The notes beneath the pieces were generated by a model, which worked only from the letters and a program-made list of their open reading frames with translations, was not told the DNA's origin and made no database searches. DNA of 8,463 nt from Nitrospirae bacterium GWC2_42_7 (GTDB lineage: Bacteria; Nitrospirota; Thermodesulfovibrionia; Thermodesulfovibrionales; UBA6898). Location of the stretch: positions 772-9,234 of the forward strand of contig MHDW01000021.1 in NCBI GenBank assembly GCA_001803645.1, given 5' to 3'. Below, piece after piece: positions 1 to 6,023 of the stretch; within the stretch, counting starts at the first letter, position 1; the number at the start of each line of letters is the position of its first letter. Made by a program: the position numbers and the translations under genes.

Positions 1-218
1 AGACAGGCCTTTCTCAGACAAGAATAGGACAGATCATAAAAGCTGAAAGAAGCATTACAGTAGAAAGCGCAGTGAAGCTGGGCACGTTCTTCAGTCTGCC
101 TGCTGAATTCTGGATGAACCTCCAGACGCTTTATGACATTGAAGAGGCCCAGAAGCGGTATAAGAAGGACATTAAATCCATTCATACAGTAAGTGAACTT
201 CAACACTCAGCCGCATAA
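1..218 (+). CDS. HigA/VapI-type antitoxin, C-terminal part (5' end outside window)
   Basis: An open frame enters from the left edge (first full codon at base 3) and ends at TAA 216-218, giving 71 residues. It begins TGLSQTRIGQIIKAERSIT, followed by a stretch containing LPAEFWMNLQTLYDIEEAQ. This is the second half of the Xre-like helix-turn-helix and the F-W-x-N-L-Q-x-x-Y-D signature of HigA/VapI antitoxins. Members of this family bind and neutralise a HigB/RelE-type ribosome-dependent mRNase and repress their own operon. Relative to the usual length of about 100 residues, roughly 25-35 N-terminal residues are missing off the window. In HigBA order the toxin gene would lie upstream, so it should be just left of base 1; it is not visible here. 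The ending is followed by about 300 bp without a gene, so it is probably the last gene of its operon. Family assignment is firm; an intact toxin partner is inference. Confidence 0.85.
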   Translation, partial: TGLSQTRIGQIIKAERSITVESAVKLGTFFSLPAEFWMNLQTLYDIEEAQKRYKKDIKSIHTVSELQHSAA

Positions 219-438
219 ATCTCACAAAATAAGTTTTAGGACAGCAGGTGCCGGTAGTTTGATAAATTAGTTTAGTCCCCCACAATATCCACCCCGATAT
301 CCTTTACTCCTCAACGAACCCGCCCGTGCGCAAATCGGGACGAGTCAACAAAGAAATCGGGCTTTTAGTTGTCTGCTAAACTGTATGGCGGTGGACGCGC
401 TTTTCCACCTCATTTGCATGAAGAATTGAAATAATGAG

Positions 439-466
439 TTGCATTATTTTAGTTTTAGCGTATAAT
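439..466 (+). promoter_or_regulatory. sigma70-type promoter of fic
   Basis: TTGCAT at 439-444 (four of six matches to TTGACA) and a perfect TATAAT at 461-466 are separated by 16 bp. Transcription would start near 473, giving a leader of about 40 nt before the fic ATG at 515. Box matches and spacing are seen directly; activity is inferred. Confidence 0.75.
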
Positions 467-473
467 CTAAAAC
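452..473. promoter_or_regulatory. Putative operator: inverted repeat flanking the fic -10 box
   Basis: GTTTTAG at 452-458 and CTAAAAC at 467-473 form a perfect 7-bp inverted repeat with an 8-bp centre that contains the whole TATAAT box. The left arm is preceded by a further TTTTAG (447-452), making a short direct repeat. A dimeric repressor bound here would occlude RNA polymerase. The Fic protein itself ends in a winged-helix-like domain, so autorepression is the simplest guess; the HigA-type antitoxin upstream is another candidate ligand. The repeat is observed; the role is inference. Confidence 0.5.
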
Positions 474-514
474 AACAGTAGGGGTTATTTTAATTTCATG
501 GTAAGGATACTTAG

Positions 515-1639
515 ATGAAAAAATTTCAGTCTGGTCGCTATGTGCAGCAAGGGCATTACAAGAGCTTTCAGCCAAATCCAGTCAACCGTGCCTGGGTGCT
601 GGACAATATGGAGTTGATTCAGTTGCTTGGGCAGGCGGACCGGGAATTGGGCCGGCTGGATATGTATTCGGACTACATCCCCAATATTGACCTGTTCATA
701 AGTATGCATGTGCTGAAGGAGGCCACTCAATCAAGCAAGATCGAAGGCACGCAGACAAACATGGAGGAGGCCCTTCTGGAAAAGGAGGACGTTGCCTTAG
801 ACAAAAGGGACGACTGGGAAGAGGTCCAAAACTATGTGGCGGCCATGAAAGAGGCGATTGCAAGGTTGCATACACTGCCCTTTTCGGCGCGCCTGGTCCG
901 GGAGACCCACAAGACCTTGATGAAAGGCGTGCGCGGCAAACACAAGCAGCCGGGGGAATTCAGGCGCAGCCAAAACTGGATTGGCGGGGCAACTATCATT
1001 GATGCGGTTTTTGTGCCGCCAATGCATACCTCCATCAATGAGTTGATGGGCGATATTGAGCAGTTTGTGCATAACGATATGCAGTATTTCCCGGAGTTGT
1101 TAAAAATTGCCCTGGTGCATTACCAGTTTGAAACCATCCATCCGTTTCTGGACGGTAATGGCCGCGTTGGACGTTTGCTGATCACCTTGTATCTCGTAAG
1201 CAAGGGAATATTGGAGAAACCCGTGTTGTATCTATCTGATTTCTTCGAGCGCAACCGCACGCATTATTATGATAACCTGATGAGGGTGAGAGAGAAGAAT
1301 GACCTGCTGCAATGGTTCAAGTTTTTTCTGGTAGGAATTATCGAAACCGCGAAAAACAGTATTTCTACTTTTGACAACATCCTCAAGCTGCAAAAACAGG
1401 TGGATAGCCAGATACAGTCGCTGGGCAGCAGAACAGCAAATGCACAGAAGGTCCTTCACTACTTGTATCAACGGCCGATGATTGATGCCGCCAAGGTGGG
1501 AGTGGTTGCAGAAATATCACCGGCATCGGCTTACAAACTGATTGCCGATCTGGAGAAGTTCGGCATACTGAAAGAAATCACCGGCGGTAAGCGGGGCAAG
1601 ATGTATTTGTTTGCTGCCTATTTACAGTTGTTCAAATAA
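515..1639 (+). CDS. fic: Fic family protein (class II, probable protein AMPylase) with C-terminal winged helix
   Basis: The 374-residue protein has the catalytic Fic motif HPFLDGNGRVGR at 209-220, with His209, Asp213, the GNG anion-hole loop and Arg220 all present. Such enzymes usually transfer AMP from ATP to a hydroxyl side chain of a target protein. The flap that positions the target lies around 156-169 (IGGATIIDAVFVPP). The N-terminal region resembles Fic_N and contains the inhibitory helix motif S-x3-E-G (Ser73, Glu77, Gly78), placing the protein in class II, where Glu77 blocks productive ATP binding. Residues about 305-370 look like a winged helix, which is common in this architecture. 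Length is normal and no catalytic residue is missing. The start ATG has TAAGGA at 502-507, 7 nt upstream. Base composition is richer in G+C than the gene to its right (for example 36 of 60 bases in 841-900 against 22 of 60 in 1981-2040), consistent with transfer. The target protein is unknown. Confidence 0.93.
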   Translation: MKKFQSGRYVQQGHYKSFQPNPVNRAWVLDNMELIQLLGQADRELGRLDMYSDYIPNIDLFISMHVLKEATQSSKIEGTQTNMEEALLEKEDVALDKRDDWEEVQNYVAAMKEAIARLHTLPFSARLVRETHKTLMKGVRGKHKQPGEFRRSQNWIGGATIIDAVFVPPMHTSINELMGDIEQFVHNDMQYFPELLKIALVHYQFETIHPFLDGNGRVGRLLITLYLVSKGILEKPVLYLSDFFERNRTHYYDNLMRVREKNDLLQWFKFFLVGIIETAKNSISTFDNILKLQKQVDSQIQSLGSRTANAQKVLHYLYQRPMIDAAKVGVVAEISPASAYKLIADLEKFGILKEITGGKRGKMYLFAAYLQLFK

Positions 1640-1717
1640 CAGGGAATAATCCGCTAAAAAAGAAGTTCAATCATGTATAATTCTCTGAGATGAAAGACGG
1701 AATGACGGTAGATCCCA

Positions 1718-2374
1718 ATGTCAGATAATATAGCTTACTCCTCTTATGCAATCCTTCGTGAGCTTAATAACAGGGAATTTATAAGAAAGCTCGGCCTGTT
1801 CCCCGAAGAATTGCGTTATTACGTTATTCTGGCAAACAGCATCATCGGCACTGAAAATGCAAAAAGGGTCAAAGAAACTCCTGACTCTGTTGTCGAGAAC
1901 AGCAAAGAGTTTGTTTCAAAGCTTTTGGCGATATCGAACATGGACAATAATGATTCCTTCAGGGAGATACTGGAAACTTATCTGATAGAAACACTGAAAG
2001 ACGAGCTTAGATACTGTTGTTCCAACTGTGCAAATTTCAATAAATGCCTTGATATCGAAAATTTATCAGTCGGCCTTCTTTTCAAAAGATGCGCAGAAGG
2101 GGAAGAAACTGACGAGATCAAAAAGGAAATATCACTTCAGGTTGAAAATGCATTGCACAGTACACCGCATCTTGATACAGAAATGGCCCATACATTATGC
2201 AATGACTTCAGGCATCAATATTCCTCATCCGGGGTGGGAGAGGTCTTTGGCCGGTATTCTGATATAGCGCTGGAACTTCAGAACTCTTATGGTATTGACT
2301 ATAAAAAAATCCAGCAGGCCATGATCTCAATTAATATGGATTTCTTCAAAAAAAGCATGGGGAAAAAACAGTAA
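1718..2374 (+). CDS. Unrecognised cytoplasmic protein with a cysteine cluster
   Basis: I do not recognise a named family for this 218-residue protein. It is charged and probably mostly helical, with no signal peptide or membrane segment. The centre carries a compact cluster: Cys100, Cys101, Cys104, Cys110 and Cys125 (C-x2-C-x5-C-x14-C counted from Cys101), with a further Cys161. That arrangement could bind zinc or an iron-sulphur cluster. After it come GEET at 128-131 and acidic and amphipathic helices up to a Lys-rich end. ATG 1718 is the first start after the in-frame stop at 1709-1711, but its ribosome binding site is poor. A TATAAT at 1676-1681 could be a -10 box, though no good -35 box precedes it. 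The gene follows fic by 78 bp but differs from it in composition, so a functional tie to Fic is doubtful. Coding status is likely from the long clean frame and plausible protein; function unknown. Confidence 0.75.
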   Translation: MSDNIAYSSYAILRELNNREFIRKLGLFPEELRYYVILANSIIGTENAKRVKETPDSVVENSKEFVSKLLAISNMDNNDSFREILETYLIETLKDELRYCCSNCANFNKCLDIENLSVGLLFKRCAEGEETDEIKKEISLQVENALHSTPHLDTEMAHTLCNDFRHQYSSSGVGEVFGRYSDIALELQNSYGIDYKKIQQAMISINMDFFKKSMGKKQ

Positions 2375-2517
2375 AATCTGGATAAAAAATCCCCAAATAA
2401 AAAAAAATCCCAATTTTTTGAGAAAATATTTTACAATTTAACGCAATACTGATTTTCAAAGAACTCTCCGGCAGAGGCCGGAGGGGATAAAAGTCAATAA
2501 ATTATTGGAGAAGATAC
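2375..2517 (+). other. Spacer and leader of the 59-residue Cys protein
   Basis: This AT-rich spacer contains two copies of AAAAAATCCC, at 2384-2393 and 2402-2411, and a T run at 2414-2419; the possible A/T-only stem around it is too weak to call a terminator. A G+C-rich hairpin follows at 2466-2483. The right end supplies the ribosome binding site GGAG at 2507-2510 for the TTG start at 2518. No convincing promoter was identified. Confidence 0.5.
2466..2483 (+). promoter_or_regulatory. Leader hairpin upstream of the small Cys gene
   Basis: CTCCGGC (2466-2472) and GCCGGAG (2477-2483) form a perfect 7-bp stem closed by the tetraloop AGAG. It is followed by GGGATAAAAG, not a U run, so it is not a standard intrinsic terminator in the plus direction. 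It lies 35 bp before the TTG start. It could be an mRNA-stabilising or regulatory stem; I could not match it to a known riboswitch class. Confidence 0.45.
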
Positions 2518-2697
2518 TTGGAAAAGAAAACATGTCTTGATTGTTTTAACCTTATCCGCACTAAAAACAATAAGGTTAAGTGCATATCACCGGTTGGAAA
2601 GCTAAAAAAAGAGTTGCCGACAAATACCCTTCCCAGATCATTTGAGGTCCTTGCTGAAAGCTGCCCCGGGTATTCCACTGAAGATAGCGAGGAATAG
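2518..2697 (+). CDS. Small four-cysteine protein (59 aa), TTG start
   Basis: A short frame from TTG 2518 to TAG 2695 encodes 59 residues beginning MEKKTCLDCFNLIRTKNN. Cys6 and Cys9 form a C-x2-C knuckle, followed by Cys22 and by Cys49 in SCPGY. This C-x2-C ... C ... C-P-G-[YF] layout recalls small zinc-ribbon-like or iron-sulphur-binding proteins, though I cannot name a family. Support for a real gene is the good ribosome binding site GGAG at 2507-2510 with a 7-nt gap, the coherent cysteine pattern, and the position 72 bp ahead of another Cys-rich gene that also starts at TTG. It has no membrane segment or signal peptide and should be cytoplasmic. A perfect 10-bp inverted repeat lies inside codons 10-21. 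Its short length and TTG start make it easy for gene callers to miss. Function unknown; a metal-binding partner or regulator of the next gene is speculation. Confidence 0.68.
   Translation: MEKKTCLDCFNLIRTKNNKVKCISPVGKLKKELPTNTLPRSFEVLAESCPGYSTEDSEE
2546..2579. repeat. Perfect 10-bp inverted repeat inside the small Cys gene
   Basis: TTAACCTTAT at 2546-2555 is the exact reverse complement of ATAAGGTTAA at 2570-2579, separated by 14 bp. A competing shorter stem, GCACT (2558-2562) with AGTGC (2579-2583), overlaps the right arm and would exclude it at one base. It could be an RNA hairpin affecting translation of the early coding region, a protein binding site, or chance. No T run follows. Confidence 0.5.
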
Positions 2698-2769
2698 GTC
2701 TCTTTTTTGCCTTTGTGCTGGCGGCTGCGGATATGCCTGTGTTACTAACCGTATTAACAACTTGAACCC

Positions 2770-3387
2770 TTGACAAGTAAAACCCATTGCATAAGATGCG
2801 GTACCTGCTGCCAAAAAGGCGGTCCAACCCTTCATAACAAAGACAAAAAACTGATACTTGAAGGACATATCGGGTACCATCATCTCATAACTATAAGAAA
2901 AGGTGAGCCTGCTTTCAATCCTCTGAGCAATCAGCTTGAACCCGTCTTGCATGAGCTTGTTAAAGTCGCAGGCAAGGGAAAAACATGGGCATGCATATTT
3001 TATGATGAAAAAAAGGCGTCTTGTGACATTTACAAACACAGACCACTCGAATGCCGTTTGTTAACATGCTGGGATACTTCAAAAATTCTTACTGTCATCG
3101 CTAAAGACACTCTCGCCCGTGCAGATATTATCAATCCAACAGACCCGGTTCTTAAACTGGTTAAGACCCATGAAAAAAAATGTTCTGTCACTAAAGCCGT
3201 AACTCTCATTTCAACCCTTAAGAAAAAAAACGATGATTCAAACTCCCTTACAAAACTTAAAACTCTTTTCCAGCAGGACATAGACATCCGCACAAAAGCT
3301 GTTTCTGAATTCAAGCTTTCACTTGCAGTTGAGCTTTTCTATTTCGGCAGGCCGCTCTTCAAAATCATGAATCCACTTAGAGGGTAA
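2770..3387 (+). CDS. YkgJ-family cysteine cluster protein
   Basis: The 205-residue protein starts with the hallmark C-x2-C-G-x-C-C motif (HCIRCGTCC: Cys7, Cys10, Cys13, Cys14). Further Cys occur at 75 (WACIFYD), 85 (CDIYKHRPLECR) and 95, matching the YkgJ/CxxCxxCC family (PF03692 type), which is predicted to bind zinc or an iron-sulphur cluster; biochemical roles are mostly unknown. Additional Cys100 and Cys138 are present. From about residue 140 on there is a Lys-rich, helical tail without an assigned domain, making this longer than the minimal family core. Start choice: the frame has a stop at 2755-2757 and no ATG or GTG before the motif, so TTG 2770 is the only sensible start; it lacks a good ribosome binding site, so translation may be coupled or weak. 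It faces a convergent DUF502 gene across a palindromic repeat. Confidence 0.85.
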   Translation: MTSKTHCIRCGTCCQKGGPTLHNKDKKLILEGHIGYHHLITIRKGEPAFNPLSNQLEPVLHELVKVAGKGKTWACIFYDEKKASCDIYKHRPLECRLLTCWDTSKILTVIAKDTLARADIINPTDPVLKLVKTHEKKCSVTKAVTLISTLKKKNDDSNSLTKLKTLFQQDIDIRTKAVSEFKLSLAVELFYFGRPLFKIMNPLRG

Positions 3388-3423
3388 TTTACTAATGCGG
3401 TCACTAATAAGTAGGGATCAAAT

Positions 3424-3511
3424 CACCCTCCCCTTCATCCCCTCCCCTCAAGGGAGTGGAACGTTTTTTGATACCCTCGCCCCTTGGGGGAGAGGATAGA
3501 GGAGAGGGGTG
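3424..3511. repeat. CCCTC-rich imperfect palindrome between convergent genes
   Basis: The segment begins CACCCTCCCC and ends GAGAGGGGTG, and its two halves are imperfect reverse complements around a centre with a T6 run at 3464-3469. Each half also folds alone: CTCCC/GGGAG at 3442-3446 and 3452-3456, and CCCC-TT-GGGG at 3480-3489 extended by CTC/GAG. It resembles the dispersed CCCTC/GAGGG palindromes common between genes in many environmental bacterial genomes, a REP- or MITE-like class. Lying between two convergent genes, it may end transcription from both sides. The structure is seen directly; copy number elsewhere cannot be judged here. Confidence 0.75.
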
Positions 3512-3576
3512 TCTTCTTTCTTGCTCACTCGGCAGTAATTCAAAATGACATATGCCAGTATTTAATTGCCGTCATA

Positions 3577-4119
3577 TTAATTCGTGGTAATTCCTCCTGA
3601 CACAATAAATGCCATAACTGTTCCGCTATCAGCCTGAAGAGGGGTAATCTGTTCTTTCTTCACAATAATCAGATTTCCAGCAAAGTTATATGACTGCGGT
3701 ATATAAACAGCGACTTTTCCGGTCAGGCCAAGATTATCCAGGCTGTCTTTTGTCATAAATCCGATAACCTGTACAAAGCTGTCAGGCGAGATCGAAACAA
3801 GCACAGGCTTATTAAAACTTTTCTTTTCTCCTACAAACGCTCCTATCAAATCCTTGATAGAAGTATATATCATCTTGACAAGGGGCAGGCGGTTGATAGT
3901 TTTCTCAACAGCATGTACCAGTGTCTTTGTCAGAAAATGCGAGACTATAAAGCCAATTATTGTAACTGTAATTATCGTGACTATAAATCCCATGCCCGGT
4001 ATCTCGAACCTGAAGATCCCGTCGATCTTCTTAAATATAAAATAAAGCACATAGATCGTCACAACGATCGGCACTAAAAACAGAAGTCCTTGTGAAAAAT
4101 ACTTTGTCAGTTTTTTCAT
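3577..4119 (-). CDS. DUF502 family inner-membrane protein
   Basis: This 180-residue protein matches the DUF502 (PF04367) layout. A short Lys-rich N-terminus is followed by a transmembrane helix at about residues 10-30 and a second at about 43-64. Then comes a conserved segment, LPLVKMIYTSIKDLIGAFVG (78-97), and a soluble beta-rich domain (KPVLVSISPD, VQVIGFMT, VAVYIPQSYNFAGN). Length is typical. The biochemical function of the family is not established; it is widespread in Gram-negative bacteria and plants as a membrane protein. ATG at 4117-4119 is preceded on the minus strand by GAGGGG (4126-4131), a good ribosome binding site 6 nt away. Only 56 bp separate it from the end of the upstream ettA-like gene, with no terminator hairpin, so the two are probably one transcript. 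The family call is firm. Confidence 0.9.
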   Translation of the reverse strand: MKKLTKYFSQGLLFLVPIVVTIYVLYFIFKKIDGIFRFEIPGMGFIVTIITVTIIGFIVSHFLTKTLVHAVEKTINRLPLVKMIYTSIKDLIGAFVGEKKSFNKPVLVSISPDSFVQVIGFMTKDSLDNLGLTGKVAVYIPQSYNFAGNLIIVKKEQITPLQADSGTVMAFIVSGGITTN

Positions 4120-4175
4120 GACACACCCCTCTATAATATTGTTTTTTTTAACAGAGCTTACCGATAAATATGGCG

Positions 4176-5861
4176 TTACCCCCTGTTTAAATGCCTGTAT
4201 TTAATTCTATGCGGCTGGTCTGCAACAGCGCCTAGACGGGCTTTTCTGTCTGCCTCATACTCGGTATAGTTCCCGTCGAACCAGACAACCTTGCTGTCGC
4301 CTTCAAAGGCTAGTATATGTGTTGCGATACGGTCAAGGAACCATCTGTCATGGCTGATAACAACAGCACAGCCGGCAAAATTATCCAGGGCCTCTTCAAG
4401 TGCCCGCATGGTATTTACATCAAGATCGTTTGTCGGTTCATCAAGAAGAAGAACATTGGCCCCTTCTTTCAGCATCCGGGCCAGATGCACACGGTTTCTT
4501 TCTCCTCCTGAGAGCATCGAGACCTTTTTTTGCTGATCAGCCCCTGAAAAATTAAAGCGCGCAACATAGGCGCGTGAGTTTATCTGTTTCTTTCCAAGCT
4601 GAATATTATCTTCTCCGCCTGAGATCACTTCCCATATGCTTTTATTCGGATCAAGTGCATCCCTGCTCTGGTCAACATATGCCAGTTTCACTGTTTCTCC
4701 TGTTGTGAATTTTCCTGAATCAGGTTTTTCCTGTCCAGTTATCATTCTAAAAAGAGTGGTCTTGCCTGCACCATTAGGCCCGATAATCCCAACAATCCCG
4801 CCAGGAGGAAGAGAAAAAGTCATACCCTCCACAAGTATGTTATCTCCATATGCCTTCGACACATTATCAGCCTCAACAACAACCTCACCAAGACGAGGTC
4901 CGGGCGGAATGTAGATCTCGAGTTCTTTGGATCTTTTTTCGATATCCTGAGCAAGTAATGCCTCATAAGAATTAATTCGCGCCTTTGCTTTTGCATGTCT
5001 TCCTTTGGGAGACATCTTTATCCACTCCAGTTCACGCTGTAAGGTCTTTTGTCTCTCTGTCTCGGACTTCTCCTCCTGCTGTAGGCGATCTTTCTTCTGT
5101 TGCAGCCATGAAGAATAGTTTCCCTTCCATGGAATTCCCTGTCCTCTGTCGAGCTCAAGTATCCACCCTGCAACATTATCAAGGAAATATCGGTCATGGG
5201 TCACTGCAATGATAGTACCGGGATAGCTTTGAAGATGATGTTCCAGCCACGCTACGGTCTCTGCATCAAGGTGGTTTGTAGGCTCATCTAAAAGCAGGAT
5301 ATCAGGCTTTTGTAACAGGAGCCTGCAAAGCGCTACACGGCGCCTTTCCCCTCCAGAGAGTATCTTCACCGGTGTATCTCCCTGAGGACAGCGTAGGGCA
5401 TCCATGGCCATTTCTAAGCGTGAATCCAGGTCCCATGCATCCATTGCATCGAGCTTCTCCTGAACCTTGCCTTGGCGCTCGATAAGCTTGTTCATCTCAT
5501 CATCAGACATCGGTTCACTGAATTTTTCATTTATCAGGTTATATTCTTTAAGAGCATCTACAACTTCCTGGACCCCTTCTTCAACGATCTCTTTTGCGGT
5601 CTTGCTGTTATCCAGTTCCGGCTCCTGTTCAAGGAGGCCAACAGTGTGGCCAGGAGAGAGGACGGTCTCGCCAACAAATTCTTTGTCCTTGCCTGCAAGG
5701 ATACGAAGAAGCGAGCTTTTCCCTGACCCGTTAAGGCCAAGAACCCCGATCTTTGCTCCATAGAAATATGAAAGATAGATATCTTTCAAAACCGGTTTTT
5801 TATCATAATATTTACTCACTCCTATCATGGAGTAAATTACTTTATTCGGTTCATTGCTCAT
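4176..5861 (-). CDS. ettA: Energy-dependent translational throttle protein EttA (ABC-F)
   Basis: The 561-residue protein has two ABC ATPase domains and no membrane segments. Domain 1 has Walker A GLNGSGKS (42-49), signature LSGGE (168-172), Walker B ending in DEPTNHL with Glu193, and switch His222. Domain 2 has GPNGAGKT (361-368), LSGGE (450-454), DEPTNDL with Glu475, and His504. An arm insertion sits at about 85-140 and the P-site tRNA interaction linker at about 245-325, including ELEWIKMSPKGRHAKAKAR. The blocks GAKIGVLGLNG, DNVAGWILELDRG and NYSSWL and the C-terminal RIKYRHL agree closely with E. coli EttA as I recall it, and the length is close to its 555 residues. EttA binds the ribosomal E site and gates entry into elongation according to the ATP/ADP ratio. 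The ATG is preceded by AGGA (plus-strand bases 5873-5876) at a long 11-nt gap. It heads a probable two-gene transcript with the DUF502 gene. All catalytic residues are present. Confidence 0.95.
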   Translation of the reverse strand: MSNEPNKVIYSMIGVSKYYDKKPVLKDIYLSYFYGAKIGVLGLNGSGKSSLLRILAGKDKEFVGETVLSPGHTVGLLEQEPELDNSKTAKEIVEEGVQEVVDALKEYNLINEKFSEPMSDDEMNKLIERQGKVQEKLDAMDAWDLDSRLEMAMDALRCPQGDTPVKILSGGERRRVALCRLLLQKPDILLLDEPTNHLDAETVAWLEHHLQSYPGTIIAVTHDRYFLDNVAGWILELDRGQGIPWKGNYSSWLQQKKDRLQQEEKSETERQKTLQRELEWIKMSPKGRHAKAKARINSYEALLAQDIEKRSKELEIYIPPGPRLGEVVVEADNVSKAYGDNILVEGMTFSLPPGGIVGIIGPNGAGKTTLFRMITGQEKPDSGKFTTGETVKLAYVDQSRDALDPNKSIWEVISGGEDNIQLGKKQINSRAYVARFNFSGADQQKKVSMLSGGERNRVHLARMLKEGANVLLLDEPTNDLDVNTMRALEEALDNFAGCAVVISHDRWFLDRIATHILAFEGDSKVVWFDGNYTEYEADRKARLGAVADQPHRIKYRHLNRG

Positions 5862-6023
5862 CTTATTTTAAATCCTTTCTTTACGATACTGTTATGGTTT
5901 TATCAGTTTAAAAATAATACAATTATAAAGTATACCATACTCAAAATGTCTGATATTGACAATCTGCCGTCAAACATATGATTTGCGATTAAAATCTCCC
6001 AATTAGGTTAAACTAATAGATTG
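5862..6023. promoter_or_regulatory. Divergent promoter region of ettA and the histidine kinase gene
   Basis: This AT-rich spacer separates genes that point away from each other. Toward the kinase, a perfect TTGACA is at 5956-5961 with a possible -10, TATGAT, at 5977-5982 (15-bp spacing, slightly short). Toward ettA, the minus strand shows TATAAT (plus-strand 5922-5927) and TATTAT (5914-5919), but no -35 box at ideal distance. Small inverted repeats are present: AGTAT-ACC-ATACT at 5929-5941 and TTGAC/GTCAA at 5956-5960 and 5969-5973, the latter overlapping the kinase -35 box. Promoter presence is near certain from the layout; exact boxes are tentative. Confidence 0.55.

Larger units (their letters stand above)
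219..514. other. Intergenic region between antitoxin and fic
   Basis: I see no credible coding sequence in these 296 bases; the only small plus-strand frame, starting at 385, is 14 codons long and has no ribosome binding site. The stretch contains an 8-bp direct repeat, AAATCGGG, at 332-339 and 354-361, and an upstream CCCGAT at 293-298 that is its inverse. A perfect 6-bp inverted repeat, GGTGGA/TCCACC, lies at 390-395 and 404-409 with an 8-nt loop and no T run after it. The right end (439-473) holds the fic promoter and putative operator. No clear terminator for the antitoxin gene was found. Confidence 0.6.

Noticed and set aside
293..361. tRNA-like or CRISPR-like element between antitoxin and fic
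   Set aside because: There is only one pair of 8-bp repeats with no regular spacing, and no cloverleaf or T-loop sequence can be formed.
385..429. Short plus-strand frame of 14 codons upstream of fic
   Set aside because: It has no ribosome binding site, lies before the fic promoter and has no recognisable content.
2384..2420. A/T-only stem with T run as terminator of the 218-residue protein gene
   Set aside because: The possible stem is made of A-T pairs only, with a 4-nt loop, and is too weak for an intrinsic terminator call.
2733..2765. Ten-codon frame ending 4 nt before the YkgJ TTG start, as a leader peptide gene
   Set aside because: Its own ribosome binding site is weak and no codon pattern suggests attenuation; kept only as a possible explanation for coupling.
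4291..5763. Several plus-strand open frames opposite ettA
   Set aside because: They are antisense shadows of a clearly identified ABC-F gene and have no family features of their own.
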